A stretch of DNA of 64,000 bases, from positions 9,292,503-9,356,502 of the forward strand of contig NC_059473.1 in the NCBI RefSeq assembly GCF_018139145.2, read 5' to 3'. Under the pieces are notes generated by a model, which saw nothing but the letters and a program-made list of their open reading frames with translations, was not told the DNA's origin and did no database searches. The stretch is from Gymnogyps californianus (lineage: Eukaryota; Chordata; Aves; Accipitriformes; Cathartidae). Numbering within the stretch: the first letter of the stretch is position 1; every line of letters begins with the position of its first letter. Of this stretch, positions 1 to 12,604 are shown piece by piece. The position numbers and the translations under genes are program-made.

Positions 1-1193
1 GCTCTGGGAGGGGGTGAGAGAAGGGAGAGCAGTGAGAGTACATGGTAATTAGATTCTCCCCCTCATCAGAATTGCATTACCGATAAATCAGCTAAGAAGA
101 CTGACTTCTTTTTAATTTCCTTGAATTTAGCCATTGCCTGAGAACCTTGTAACAACAGAGCTGCAGTATGATTAACCCATAGTTAATAACTACAGTATTT
201 CAACCCCACTCTGCATGTGCTCAGCCCAGTATGGTCAACCATAGTCCTCTCACGCTCAGAAATCAGACTCTTGCCAGACACGGAGGAGAAGAGGAACAGA
301 GTTACAGGTCTGAACAAGGTACGTTAGTCCATAATTATGGAGACTGATCAAGAAAAAGTGCAGGAGGCTTTGTTTTAAGGAATAATTGGCACACAAGAGT
401 CCAATGAACAAACTTAACTTTTCCCCAGCATGTTGCCTTGCTCCTTGTTCTGTCTTTGTTCCTCATGCTCCGTCTTTTCAGGGTTGTTAAAAAGCCATGA
501 GTTTTAGTTTTGTAAATGCCTCATATCAATTCCTTTCTCCAAGCACTGCAGATCAGCACTTTCAGATCCCCAGACTCTGAACCTTTTAGCTCTAGCAGAC
601 CATACATATATTGTATTTATTTATTTTGGAAGAAGAGAGTATGTTTTGTTCAGATATAATTATACACTGCACATTCACCCATAAAAGTGATTTGCGAATG
701 ACCTAAGCTCCACCTTAAGTGTGAGTTGGGAACAGGATCTCTGTGTTGCAGATGGATACACTGAGACAGCATAGAGAGAAATCTGCTCTGCCACCTATAC
801 AAAAAACAGAACACATCAACACTCCCCCCCCCTCCCATACACACAAAAGGACCTCTGGAAACTACACAGGCTGTCCAATTTCCCTTAAAGTCAGTGCAGA
901 TTCCTTCAATGAAACTAGACTAATCAAGGCTTCTCAGTGAAGCACTACTAAAATCTTGTGCTGTTGAACCTAAGCTGTTTGTTGCACAACACGCTGGATC
1001 ACAAGGCAGTTATCGGGATAATAACAGATCACGTACATTACCATGGGATTCCAGATGTTACCAAAAGATCACAGCTCACAATTCACAAGCAGCTAATTTA
1101 TGCAATTCTCTTTGATGCACCTTATTAAACACTTACAAGGCAGTCAGATGAGTTAGCAGAAAAAATAAGTCCTGCTCTTCCCCCTCTGCTAAG
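1..1193. other. unique noncoding sequence, no gene seen
   Basis: No open frame here is longer than about 65 codons and none resembles a known protein. The stretch is AT-rich with ordinary vertebrate composition. A run of nine C lies at 824-832, and a small palindrome (TAGTTA, one base, TAACTA) lies at 180-192. I see no repeat family, promoter or RNA gene. Confidence 0.6.
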
Positions 1194-1233
1194 CTCAAGC
1201 CCAACGCTTTGCAAAGCTTTACTGCTATCACAG
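1194..1233 (+). other. candidate 40-nt internal exon (splice-like signals only)
   Basis: The interval is preceded by a pyrimidine-rich stretch ending in AG (about 1170-1193) and ends at CAG followed by GTGAGT (1231-1239), an exact match to the strong donor consensus. All three forward frames are open across its 40 bases, which means little at this length. No neighbouring exon could be linked to it and the peptides are not recognisable. If real, it is as likely to belong to a long noncoding RNA as to a coding gene. The signals are seen directly; the exon call is inference. Confidence 0.15.
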
Positions 1234-1369
1234 GTGAGTTACTACCAGGCAGAAAGATCACCTTTGTGCTGAAATGCAGTAACCTTTAACAGAAGAAAAA
1301 GAAGTTCTGCCCCCAGAACAAAGAGAGAAGTAAATTCCACCATTGGCTTGGCTGTGGTCCATCCAGCAG

Positions 1370-1660
1370 ACAGGGCTGGAGCAGAACCTGCACAGCTCAG
1401 CTCAGCAGAGGTTCTAGGCGCCTGGGGCTGAGCTTAAATAAGCCTGCAAGTGTGGCTGAGCCCGAGCTGAGGCTGCTCAGGGTAATGAAGCTGTCCATGA
1501 GCTCGGGGCCCTCACTAGCTCCTGCAGCTGCTGCTCCAGGAAGCCTGTGAGGCAGCTGATAGAGGCACGGGCTCTGTGGTGAAGAGCTGTGAGCTGTGCC
1601 TGGTGTTAGGGAGAAGCAGTCTGTGCTCTGGTGGTGAAAGGCTAGTGAGGGTTTTTTTGG
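1370..1660. other. GC-rich block, possible old unidentified repeat or promoter-like segment
   Basis: This stretch is clearly richer in G+C than its surroundings and dense in AGCT and CTGCTG-like words. It contains a TATA-like TTAAATAAG near 1433-1441. CpG dinucleotides are few, so it is not a typical CpG island. No terminal repeats, target duplication or poly(A) tail could be seen, so it cannot be assigned to a transposon family. It may simply be a local compositional patch. Confidence 0.25.
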
Positions 1661-4509
1661 CAGTTTGCCTTAAAGCTGAACCTAGGAGACAAGTCTGTGA
1701 CTTTTATTTGTATTTGGCCAGGCTAACTCAGAAAAATACCTCGCCAGAGCTCCAGCTGGCATCAGTGACTGCGCAGACCCAGGCAATCTCTGGATTCATA
1801 CAAGGCCTCTGCTTAAAAGTGGCAGCTACTTGCTGACACACAGAATTGTCTAGATATTGGGAAGCAAAACTGCTTTATTTTGTAAGAAAACAGGATTCCT
1901 ATTTAGCTTACAAAAGACTGCAACTCTTACAGGATATTTCCCACTGAGCTTCCCAACTGTGAAATGCTGAGCCTTTGGTGGTACCTCAGCCTGACTTGTT
2001 TGCTTATCTCAGTGACTGCAGCATCTTGCTTGTGAAGGAGGGAAGTTATGTTGGCAGAGACGCTATTCCATGACAGGCTGGGTGCATCATGCCAGTATGC
2101 TGCTTTTTGCAGTGGGTGTTTTATATAAACCTGGCTTTAAATATCCCTTGCATTGAGGGGGGAGAAGTAGAGGGAAGGGAAAACTCATCTGGGCTTAATG
2201 CCATGTTTTATATAAATAGGTGAAGGAGAAACAACTGACAAACAGCCAATATTCTTGAGCTGAATAAGGAGAACGGCAGCAGCACAAAAGTAGCATTTTG
2301 TGTCTGGCAGATCCCTTGATTAAAGCAGCCTTGTCTTTTATCTACCTGACTCAAACAGCTTGCTCTGAATGCTACCGTATTTGACCCCCCTCGGTGTACC
2401 CTGTTCCTGGCACCCTGAAGATCACACATGGTGTTTGTGACTTTTCCTGGAGCACTGTGTGCTTAAGCACTTGCAAAGTGACACATGCTGTGCACACCGT
2501 GATAGACAGCGAACCTTAGACAGGGACTGACCCTAGCCTGCAGGCAGAATAACTCAAGCTGCCTTTTTGCGTGGCAATTTTTCATAACTGCTTTAAGAGA
2601 ACAAACGTAAAAGGAATAGACAGGCATCGGGGCTATCTTCTGCCTGGGTTAGCAGCTCCTGCTCCACCACTGAACTGGCTGGAGCTGGCAGGGGGGAGCA
2701 GTGCCCAGCAGTATTCATCTCTGGCATGCATGCCATCATGTTACACAAAGCACTTTAAAACCATGATGGATTAAAAAGATATGTATCTTCTGCCTTATAA
2801 AGGTTACATTAACAAAAACTGTAAATCAAAGCCATTTTCTGCTATGTGTTTGTACAATGCTTGGCACGTTCAGGTTGTAGAGGTCCCTAAGCACTGTGCT
2901 AAGTGAACAAGGAACACTGACCTCAGAGAAACAGTGTCTCCTGTTAGGGCTGAAGGGGAGAAAATTATTCATATTCTCCAGGCACTCTCAGGTGGGTGGC
3001 TTTGCACCGTGACCAGTGTTTCCCTCACTAGTGAGTCAGGGATGAAACCACAACCAATAAATTTTTGTAAGGGAAGTGGCAGGGGACCTTGTAGAAGCAA
3101 ACACGGTAACTTAAAATGAGACTATGTCACATTACAGGATTTTTCCATTGAAATGACTATCATTTGTAGTTTTGTAAGTGCTGTGATAAGGCTGGCAATG
3201 GAGAGATGTGGGCAGGAGGTTTTGGAGCCAAGGGGACCCCCACAAACATCCTCCCTCTAATTGTGGCTGCTGAAAGAGAATGCAGCAGGCACTGATCCCG
3301 CAGCTAAGCCAAACCAGCTCCTACAGTCCTCATTCCTCAAATCCCAGCTGTTTCCTTCCATCCTCTCCTCTGGGCTTGGCTCCAGTATGGTTTTGCTCTA
3401 TTTGCCCCCAGCAGGAAACCCAGCCCAGGGTCCCTTTCCCTTCCTACCTGCAGTCAGAAGCAGTCGGACAAAGCTAACCAGTGCTGCCCTGGGTACCTCT
3501 GTGGTGGTCCTCAGCTCAGCCCCAGGCCCTCTCAGGATGGGATGCTCTGTCTCCAACATGATCCATCTTCACAGTAGGCCTCACTGATCAGCATATCAGA
3601 CTTCATGGTGTCTATACAGCCTACTTTTGGTTTGAGGTGAGGCTGCTGCCACCTGCTTGGAAGAAATGCAAAAGCATCTTTATATTATTTCAGCTACCCC
3701 TTCCCTTCCTTACCTCCTCACCCCCTGCCTCATATCTTCCCCCCCTATTTGGAGTACCCAGCCTTAAGCTCTGCGTAGCATCAACAGCAAAAATTGTAAG
3801 ATAGAGACTCTGTATTAAAACATCGTTCTTGACTTCTCTGTGGACCCTCACCCACTCCCATCAGTTCTGAACTGAGTGATTAAGGATTGCATCATTAGTC
3901 TTTACTGCTTAATGAATACTGAAATACTGCCTGGAAATGAAAAGGCATGTTTTTTCTGTGACACAAACAAAATAGAAATATTTTCCACTGCAAATAGTCC
4001 TCAAAGTGTTCAGTGTCACCCTGGGAGAACCTCAGTTATGTCCCAATCTTTGAACTAAACTGAAAAGTGGGAATCTTGTGGCTGAGAAAAGCTGGGCCAT
4101 TATTTTAAAGATAAGAATGTTTAATGTACAGTAACAAATCACATGACGAATGTCCAAATGAACAGGTTTTTTCAATGCTATATTCTCAGAAGCACAGAAA
4201 TTAATGGTCACTTTGACTCGGGAATCAGCCAGGCAATTACACTGGCACATTCTTACAGAGTATATTTTATTAGGAAAAAAACCCAAAACTTAAAAATGCC
4301 CAGAAACACAGTGGTTTCTGGTCACTGCTTTGAACTCAATTCACCTTCACTTCATCAGTGCTACACCAAAAGGAGCGCGGAGTTTATGTTTGTGTTTAAC
4401 TCTGAGTACATTCAAACCAGCTTACCTTTTCAGAAATGAGGGGTGGAAAAAGAAGAGCAAGAAGACATGGATAAAAGGTTTTCAATTTCCATGGGAAAAA
4501 AAAAAAGTA
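1661..4509. other. unique noncoding sequence, no gene seen
   Basis: Open frames up to about 108 codons (for example 3261-3587 on the plus strand) are low-complexity in feel, match no family I know and lack linked splice structure. A pyrimidine-rich patch lies at about 3690-3750. No mobile element or RNA gene is recognised. Confidence 0.55.
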
Positions 4510-4560
4510 ATGAAATCTAGTATGAAGGGGGTGTTATGCCCTCTATGCACTAGATTTCAT
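4510..4560. repeat. 51-nt imperfect hairpin with 12-bp perfect outer arms
   Basis: Positions 4510-4521 (ATGAAATCTAGT) and 4549-4560 (ACTAGATTTCAT) are exact reverse complements. After a short mismatched and wobble zone, 4526-4532 can pair with 4538-4544 (mostly G-C, with G-U wobbles), leaving a five-base loop. The outer stem does not extend into the flanks, so this is shorter than a usual microRNA precursor. It could be a structured RNA element, the relic of a small inverted-repeat transposon, or chance. The pairing is directly visible; function is unknown. Confidence 0.55.
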
Positions 4561-5950
4561 CACACTTAGGAGACAGATAGAGAGGGGATATTTCACCTCC
4601 ACCTCCTCTTATGGACACAGGTATTTCATGCCTTTGCAGTGCTCAAAGATGCAAACACCTTTTGTAACCGAATCACAGACATGTGGGTGGGAGGAACATT
4701 TTGGTGGCCAAATGGTTTCTTGGGCAACACCTTCTGCTGACAAAGAGCAGAACTGCCCGCAGGGAAAACAGCAGGCAGGAGCGGGAAGCAGCCGTGGTGA
4801 CCTGTCCTGCACCCAACCAGCCATTTGTTGCAGCCACAGCTTTAAACACAAGAACCAGTTCTGTGGAGCTTCGTTCCTGCACCGTTTCCTCCCAGCGGTG
4901 AAGGCAGAAAATGAGTGGCACCCGTGGAAGCTGGTGATAAGTGATTTTGCTGATTAATAGTGAGGAACAACATCTGTTAAATGTTGTTGCTTTACAATTA
5001 CAAAAGAGTAAGTAACAGTGCTTCTATGGAGATAACTGAAGGTGAATTCATCCTTGATATTATATCCAAACCCCTTTCTGCCATGAGATATAAGACAGGC
5101 ATATAGCCATGTGCGTAAGAGTCTGATTCTCCCTTCAAGGATGTAAACCCATCCTGAAAATAATGGGATTTCCCAAGCATAAAAGTAAGGCAGTAGTGAG
5201 GTGAGGCTTGAAGACAAGACACCTAGTTGGTTTGGGGTTTTTTTGATCCTTCTTTCTACCAAGCAGGGAGTGAAGTAGATGTAGGGTAACACCAACTAAG
5301 AGAAAATGGTCTTGCAGAAAAAGTGAGCTGGCGAGGGCTGCAGCAGCTGAGGTCTGCCTCGGGGGCTGTAACCCCTGCCATGGGGGCTGGACCCTGTGCT
5401 CAGGAGTGGGACCACAGCCTGGAGCTCTTCTCATTAAACCACACCCAGGGTGATACTATATTCAAACTCTAAGAAATGTACCACTTCTTGAACACTGTGC
5501 TATCTTGATTTGTAGTATTGTTAGCAAACACTTTGAATACAGGTTAAAATCACTCAGATGAAAAATGGTCTTGTCTGGTTCAAATACAGGCATCTGATAA
5601 TCAAAGGAGTTTTTAGGGCCAGGGAAATTACTTTTATGGAAAGGATTGTTTAAGAAAAAGCTGGTAACTGGGACACCTGAGATCAGGATCTTGCTTTCGG
5701 CTTGCTGTGTGACTGCAGATACACCAGTTACGGTGATAGTCTGACAACATCGCATTTCCATTACTGAAACTTGCCATGGATTCAGCACAGCAGCATTTTG
5801 CCCAGCAGCATTCACGTTTTACCTATTCATAAGCAGGAGTCAATGACTGGAAGTTTTGCAAAATATTTTTGAGAGATTAGGAATAAGGTTTCATTCTTCT
5901 TTTACCAGAATTGAAGGGAAAGCAACTCTGTAATTTTAACAGGTAGGATC
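4561..5950. other. unique noncoding sequence, no gene seen
   Basis: Overlapping open frames on both strands around 4609-4957 and 5462-5815 (up to 117 codons) have no recognisable domain and no accompanying splice signals I would trust. A short GC-rich patch lies at about 5325-5430. No repeat family is recognised. Confidence 0.55.
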
Positions 5951-5980
5951 AATAAGTTTGATTCTATTGATCAACTTATT
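5951..5980. repeat. 30-nt hairpin with one bulged base
   Basis: AATAAGTT at 5951-5958 pairs with AACTTATT at 5973-5980. Allowing one bulged T, GAT at 5960-5962 pairs with ATC at 5970-5972, giving about 11 base pairs and a seven-base loop. The stem is AT-rich and therefore weak. No U tract or gene end is nearby to suggest a terminator, and bird genes do not use such terminators. Probably a chance structure. Confidence 0.4.
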
Positions 5981-6436
5981 ACTTGTAATGCCACATAAGA
6001 CAAAATTAAACCTGGGTAATTTCAGCAACATTTTAAACGATCCCAAAAGAAATGCTGGTTTAGAAAGCAGAGTTCTAGCACTCAAAATCCATGTTTTATC
6101 TGTTTTACCAAAGGCTAAAACAATCTTCCTTATATGTTTCATAAGAATATTTCTTTTGCTTTTAGCCCAGGACTAGGGATACTGGTTTTCCTAATAAACT
6201 CATGTTAGAGCTCCAAGGTGAATTCCTCTTAACTGCATTCCGAAGGATGTATTTTATGAAAATGAAAAAACTATTTACCTATCAATACTGTAGCACATTT
6301 ATCAATGCAAACCAACAGCTCACTTGCCCACTTCCAACATTTCGAGAGGCAGGTTGCCCTGCCTGGGCTGTGCTGAGACATTATCTGTAATAAAGAGCTT
6401 TCAACTGCTGAGCAGACAAAATGCCTCTCCGCCAGC

Positions 6437-6536
6437 CAGCTGTTAATTACCATGGTCTGAGTCTAATTCACTCCTCCCCTTCCCTCCCATGCAGGGTAGC
6501 TGTTTGTTATTTTGCTGGTTGCAGCAGCATTAATTG
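6437..6536. promoter_or_regulatory. possible enhancer-like motif cluster (E-box and homeodomain-type sites)
   Basis: A CAGCTG E-box (6437-6442) abuts TTAATTA (6443-6449), a typical homeodomain core. A second homeodomain-like ATTAATTG lies at 6529-6536, with a CT-rich stretch between. Such combinations occur in conserved developmental enhancers, but the motifs are short and common. I have no conservation or activity data, so the regulatory call is inference only. Confidence 0.15.
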
Positions 6537-8458
6537 AACTGGCTTCCCATTAAAGCTGCTGTCTTTCAGTAAGTGCCACCACACCACAGCTACTGGGTCC
6601 AACCAGGTGTTTCCAGAAGATGAGCCACCCTTGCGCTACCCTGCCTTGGGCATTTTTAATTCCAACTGATCCATAATATGCAGTATAACATGCTTTAGGG
6701 GTTGTTTGCTCCGAGCCGCCTCCTGGGAAAAGTACCAGCTACGTGGCACTGCCAGGCTGGGCTGTGTGTTTGGAGGTGGGATGCTGCTGTGTGAGCCTCT
6801 TTCACAGGGGTATGTTGTGATCCAGAAGGTGGTCACTGCAGACTACGTGTTAATAATCCATCAGAGGTGCAGGATCGGTGTCTGGGTATGCCTTCTCAAT
6901 TAACAGACACACTCTGACCACTGCTACCCTGTGCTGGGCATGATAAGAGCATCACTGTTCCTTGCAGTAAAAATAAATTCAGAGTATGACAGATAATATA
7001 TTTTGTTAGTCAGGAGCTCAGAGGCCCGTTCAGAAGTATAGCAATACTGACAGAATAAAGCAGCAGCACTCCCACTACGAACACCTCATCCTTCTCATTA
7101 GGAAGCTGATCCACAAACCTCAGTCTGTGTTATGACTACCCTTGCTTTTGGAGGAAGCGTATTTTAGGGAGCATTTTAGGGCAGAAACATATTGTGATGA
7201 GCCTGTGTCGGATCTTGCTGGTAGACTAAAATCCTTCCAATGGATGGGAAGAAAGCAGAGATTGTGGGCTGGCCTCCCATCTTGCATAGCCATGCACTCT
7301 GAACATACCACTCCACGTTCACTTTGATTTGCCTTGACTGTTAATTTTTCTGCCTTCAAAGTTTCTCTTTCTCTACACTCTCAGTGAAAGCAACGTTAAC
7401 CTTTTTCAATCAACTACATATGTTTCTGAAAACTAGAATTTTTGAGGAAAATGAGTCAAAGTTCAGACTTTTAAAAGAAGTGCGATGAGATAACTGAATG
7501 TTATCAAAATAAAATAAGGTTCCAACAACAACCTAGACTTTCTGGAGTTTCTTAAATAGTTTAATCTGTTCATCTTTTGCAATGAGCAGACACACATTTC
7601 CTGAATACCAAAGTTAAGCAGCAGAAAGCTGTACTGAATGTATCAGTGTGCAACAGACTGCAGTTGAAATCTTCAGTGCGGACCCTGGCTGGAGCAGGGG
7701 AAATCAGTGGAAATTTTGGCATTGATTTTAATAGAATTGGGCTGTCGACTTTAACGTTTCCACCTTGTGGCCTCTGAGATGCTTTTTGTAGGGAGCGGAG
7801 CAACTTTAAAAATTGTGGGAATAAGCTGAGCTCCCGTAGGTACCTGCTTGCCCATTAGCTTCTGAGTTCATGTACCTTCCCAGGCAGCAAGAGCAGCGTG
7901 CATTTCTGAAAATGTAAGCCGCTGCAGCCCAGCTGCTCCCCACTAAGGTACTTCTGCAATTCAGGGCAATGGTCCCATCCCACTCTGTCTGAAAGGATGA
8001 CCTTTCCAAGTAGACTCTAGTTTCATGAAAACAAAAACTTCAATTGCAGGACTGAAACTCCCTGGTGAGGCTGAGACACAAGGGAGAGCATCCTGCTGCC
8101 TGGGGTTGGGGTTTGCTTCCCTGCAGCATTGCAGACAGGGAGCAGTTACCTATCGCTATGCAAAAAGTCAGAGAAAACCAGCAAAAAGAGGCCAAAGGAT
8201 GCAGTGAAGCCAGTCAGGAGGGAAAATCCACTAACAGATGAGTAACTGGCTTGCTCAACATGAAATTTATTCTTATACTCTTTTTGTTTTACAGTAGGAA
8301 ATTGATAGCTCACTGCTTGCATGCAGGGCAGCTCCTGGCAGAATTGCTAAGAAATGGGATAAGAACTATGAGCAGAATAAGCAGTTTCTGTGTACACCTC
8401 CTCCATCACATATGGGATGAAAGTATTCCCCACAAGCATTTATTTGCAGTAGAAATAG
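6537..8458. other. unique noncoding sequence, no gene seen
   Basis: Frames up to about 79 codons only, none recognisable. Composition is ordinary. No mobile element, RNA gene or long tandem repeat is seen. Confidence 0.55.
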
Positions 8459-8480
8459 GAGAGAGAGAGAGAGAGAGAGA
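8459..8480. repeat. (GA)n microsatellite
   Basis: Eleven consecutive GA units run from 8459 to 8480 without interruption. This is a simple dinucleotide repeat, expected to vary in length between individuals. It has no visible association with a gene. Confidence 0.95.
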
Positions 8481-11400
8481 TGGGGCTTCCAATTAATTTT
8501 CTCCATTTCCTTCCCCACATCCTCATTGTGTTTGTTTCCTTTCCCAATCCTCGTGTCTTTGCTGGCACGAGAAAGTCAGCAGATGCTGCCCAAGCTGTGG
8601 AGATTCCCCGGATCCTTTCTGTGCATCACATACATAAACATCTCACACATCTAAATCTTCTCATCTTCCACACTGCGGAGAACTGCCCTAAGCTAAACCT
8701 GTTGCACAGAAGCTGTAAAACCAATCTTTTTTAAGAGTGGCAAAGAGGAGTCAGGATACATTTGCAGAGAAATAAAAGCCCATCATTATCAAATATGCTC
8801 GTATCACTCCTACCTACAAAGATTTTCGGGATGTAAATCTACTGAGATAGTCCTGAAACCTGAAGATCTCTCCATCCTGCCACGACAGATGTGAAAAGTA
8901 TGTACAGCCATTTCCTAGCAGGCTCCGACAAAATGCAGAATCCAGTATCTGTGGATCTCTTCTACAGAAAAGCACTAATTTAAACGTCTCAATAAACTAA
9001 TGAAAGACTTCGGCAATACAGAAGGAAATGTGCAACTGGTAACAAGGAAAAGTATTTAAAAGAATTGCAGGAGTAATATCTTTCAAAAATCATTTAGGAG
9101 TAGGAATTCCAGTAACTTTTAATGAGACTTCAGGGTAAAGGTTCAAAAGTGCATTTGTGTTAGATTCCAAAATGATTTAAGCAGCTGAGAATAGACAAGG
9201 TTTATGATGTTACAGAACTATAAGGGAATTTATGCACCTAAGAGTATAACCAGACAACAGTATTTTTAAAAAACTTTCCTAACCATTAATATTCTACCTA
9301 CATCTTTGAAAGAACAGCTTTTTCTGGAGCAATCCTGCTAATTTTACTTGCTTTAAAAAGCAAAACCAAAATGACAGCATGTTTTGGGCCAGCTTTTGGG
9401 GGTTCATCATTCAGCTTTACCAACCAAGCCATTTCATAAAGGATCCGGATTCTCAAGCCTCAGAGCAGCATGATTGCTCCTACAAAAAAAAAAATAAAGT
9501 ACATTTGCAGATGCTCAAAACTGAGCACTACTGTAAATTCTGCTACATTACTAAAAAGCTTGCACAAGAGCTGAGCAGTTCTCAATGTCAAACCCCAACT
9601 GCCAGCACCAAACATTTTTCAAAATGTAATCCAATGTAAGATAACAAATGAAACGGAAGTCCTTGAATATACTACCCAGGGCTTCTGCAGAGAGAATTTG
9701 AGGCCTGAATAAAACATATATTGAACCCGAAAGCCAGACTCCTACTGATTGCAAAAGGCTCAAAAACAATCTTAGTAAAATTTCCATGTTGTAAAATTTT
9801 GGGGGGCAGCGAGAGGAGAAATGTGTTGACTTAGGAATGGCAAAATAATGAAGTGTAAGAAAATATCTCATGGGGCAAATCCTGCACAGGTCAATGACAG
9901 CACATTACCCTACGTGCTTAGATCCTCAGTTACTGACGCTATTCACTACCAAATTATCCTCGTCCTCTGAGGGTAGTAGCACAGATTTTTTTTTTTATGC
10001 TCACAGTCTAAAGCCATGACAATTAACCTTTTTGGTGTCTGGTGCCAAACATAATCTTTTGCAAGTTTTGTACTTTTTGGTGGTTAAGGGCAACCTTAAT
10101 CCCCTTCAGTGCCTGACCAGACACATTGGCGTTGAGAACTAGAGAGGAACTGTCACAATCAAGAACCTGGTGGGTGATGGGCACCCTCCCAAAGCTGCTG
10201 GGTGTCCCAGAGCTGTGCCTGCAATCATTCTGCTCCCTCATCGTGAGTTTAATATGGGAGGACCTGAAGACGAATGGACTGGAGGCCAGGAGATGGCCAG
10301 GGTTGACATCAGCAGTTCCCAGTGCCCTGAGACCTCTGTGGCTGTTTCTGTGACACTCATTACACAGAAACACCTCCCCAGGCATCAAAGAAAGCTGCAA
10401 AGAAAGATGATTTTTTTACCTGGTGCGGGAAGTGTGCTAGAGAGAGTCCCCAGGTACTGGAACTAGAGTTTCCAACATGCTTTGCAAGCCCCATTGCCTG
10501 TCTGCTGTATTTATTCCTTCCTGTGCTTACCTCCCTAATACAAGCAGGTATTTTCTCTCAGTGACAGCCACTAAGTGACTGCCCGTGTGAGGGAAAATAC
10601 CACTTCATTTGGGAGACGTAGAATCTGCCTGAGAACAGAAGAACAGTAAAGTGTTGGAAAGATTTATAAGATGACACAGAGATTAAATGCCAGGGCAATT
10701 ATCTCCTGAAAAATGAATTCAGGTATCATTTCCATACACTGTCAAATTACGACAGATAAACAGACCACCTAAAGAGAAAGACCTTTTAATTTTAAAAAAA
10801 GGTTTGCCTCCAGGGAGGACCAGCCAGCTGGTATTTTGTATTTCTAGCACATTTGTCACTAATGTTTTTCTTTGAAGCCTTCACTTCTCTCTTGTTGACA
10901 AAATTACTGTCACCGTTCAGTACACCTAACATACCTCACACAGATCCATCCTGCACAGACAAAAGTGACTGTCACACTTGAAACAGCTGCCCTTGCAAAA
11001 GGGGTCCCACAGGAAATTTTTATACGATTGGAAAGTAACACTTCAAACAGTCTGGATACAGCTTAGTCGCCCATAATGAGGTAAACTGGTAGTTTTTCAA
11101 AATGCTTACATGAACCAGCCTTTCATATTTTAATAAGCAGGTGCAAAAAGAAAGAATTAAAACTTCCCATTTTATTGGGATACATTAAATGTGTGTTGCA
11201 GAGGATGCATGAAGCAGTCATAAGGCTTGAAATTACAGCTTTGGGAAATTAATTTCCAAGGCAGCCTGGCTTTGGGTGTCTGAAGTCTGCTATATGCCTT
11301 TTTTTCCCCCTCATTATCCCAGTACTTCCTAGAGATCTGTATCCATTGGCCTTTTCTATACTCTGTAAATCTCTTGTGAGGAGGACTGTCATCTTATTCA

Positions 11401-12551
11401 GTGCCGCAGGTCCTATTCCGTAGACACAGATATTAAGCATTTTGCTAATGAAAGTGCTAAATAATAATAAAGACTGATGGTTTTTTGATATAAAGTATGC
11501 CTGGGGATCTGAAAGACAGAGGATAATACAATACTCTTGCTTTCTCTTTCCCTGTGAATTGGCCAAATCTTAGTGAACACTGGATCAATTTTCAGCCACT
11601 TCAAAATGAACAGGATCAGAATCTGCGGTCTGTTGTTTCTAGAAGGTGGTAGCTGTTAGCAGGAGTATTTTCAACGTCTACTCTTGGCTAAATATGATAA
11701 CTTATGCTGGAATGGCTTCTGTAAAGATGCACAGCATGAACAGATTGCATTTGTTGTTTTAAAAAGACAGTGCAAAAATCAGATGTCAGTTGATACACCA
11801 GCTAATGAGAAATAATAGGAGTAATTTTCTGTTCTGTTTTGCTTTTATAGGGGGTACAGAGAAGTACAGAGAGGAAATTAGGAGAAGCCATCAGGACAGG
11901 CTCCGTTAGTGCCTTTTAAGACAAAATGCTTATTCATTTCAACAAAGAATTCATCATGTTCAGAAGGATTTGTATGCTAAATCAACAGGTCTAATATGAT
12001 AACTAGATTTCGAAAGTTGACAGATGCCTAGAGGTACATAAAAGAAACTTGTGTATTTCACCGCAACATGCCTGAGCTTTTAAAGTTGACCCCTAAGGCT
12101 GTGGGGGAAGATAAAGCAAGATAACCCTTGTAATAAAGTGCAAAAATCACTGTCTTCACTCCCTTCATCATACATCATCTCCCATAAGCTATTTAGGAGC
12201 CTTCTCAACACCTTATTGCAGTAATGGACTTCAAATACTTGCTACTTTTGAGCCCAGAAGATTAACTTGTTTTGGTTCAGTGTGTCAAAGCAACCTGCTC
12301 AAAGAAAGGGCTAAGAAAATGCATCATTATTTAAAATAAAAGTTCACCTTCTCCTTTGCAACTTCCAATTTAGCCATCAGCAATTTTCCATCTCATAGGT
12401 CTCATTTTTATATCCTTAGCTTTAACCACAAGGCAAGGGACCATTCAGTAAATGTGTTAATAACATAAGAGTCATTTTCAGTCTCGCATCTCCTAGGTGG
12501 CAGAATTCTTGGAAATTAGCAGAATGTCAGTGGCTAATAATTGCCGAGAAA
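8481..12551. other. unique noncoding sequence, no gene seen
   Basis: Open frames up to 125 codons (10023-10400 minus) show no known motif and overlap other frames on the opposite strand. Short A runs occur (for example near 9485). Most of the stretch is AT-rich and without repeats. A minus-strand donor-like GAG, GTAAGC occurs near 10525-10533 but lacks a convincing acceptor. Confidence 0.55.
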
Positions 12552-12604
12552 CACGTGGGTCCATTTGAGGTACAACCACAGCCCACTATTGATAAGGCTT
12601 ATCA
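12552..12604. promoter_or_regulatory. possible regulatory cluster: CACGTG E-box plus palindromic GATA pair
   Basis: A perfect E-box CACGTG lies at 12552-12557. TGATAAG (12590-12596) and CTTATCA (12598-12604) form two inverted GATA-factor consensus sites separated by one base. E-box plus GATA pairs are a known arrangement in haematopoietic enhancers, where TAL1/LMO2-type complexes bind with GATA factors. The spacing here (over 30 bp) is larger than the classical 9-12 bp composite. The sites are seen; binding and function are inferred. Confidence 0.2.
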
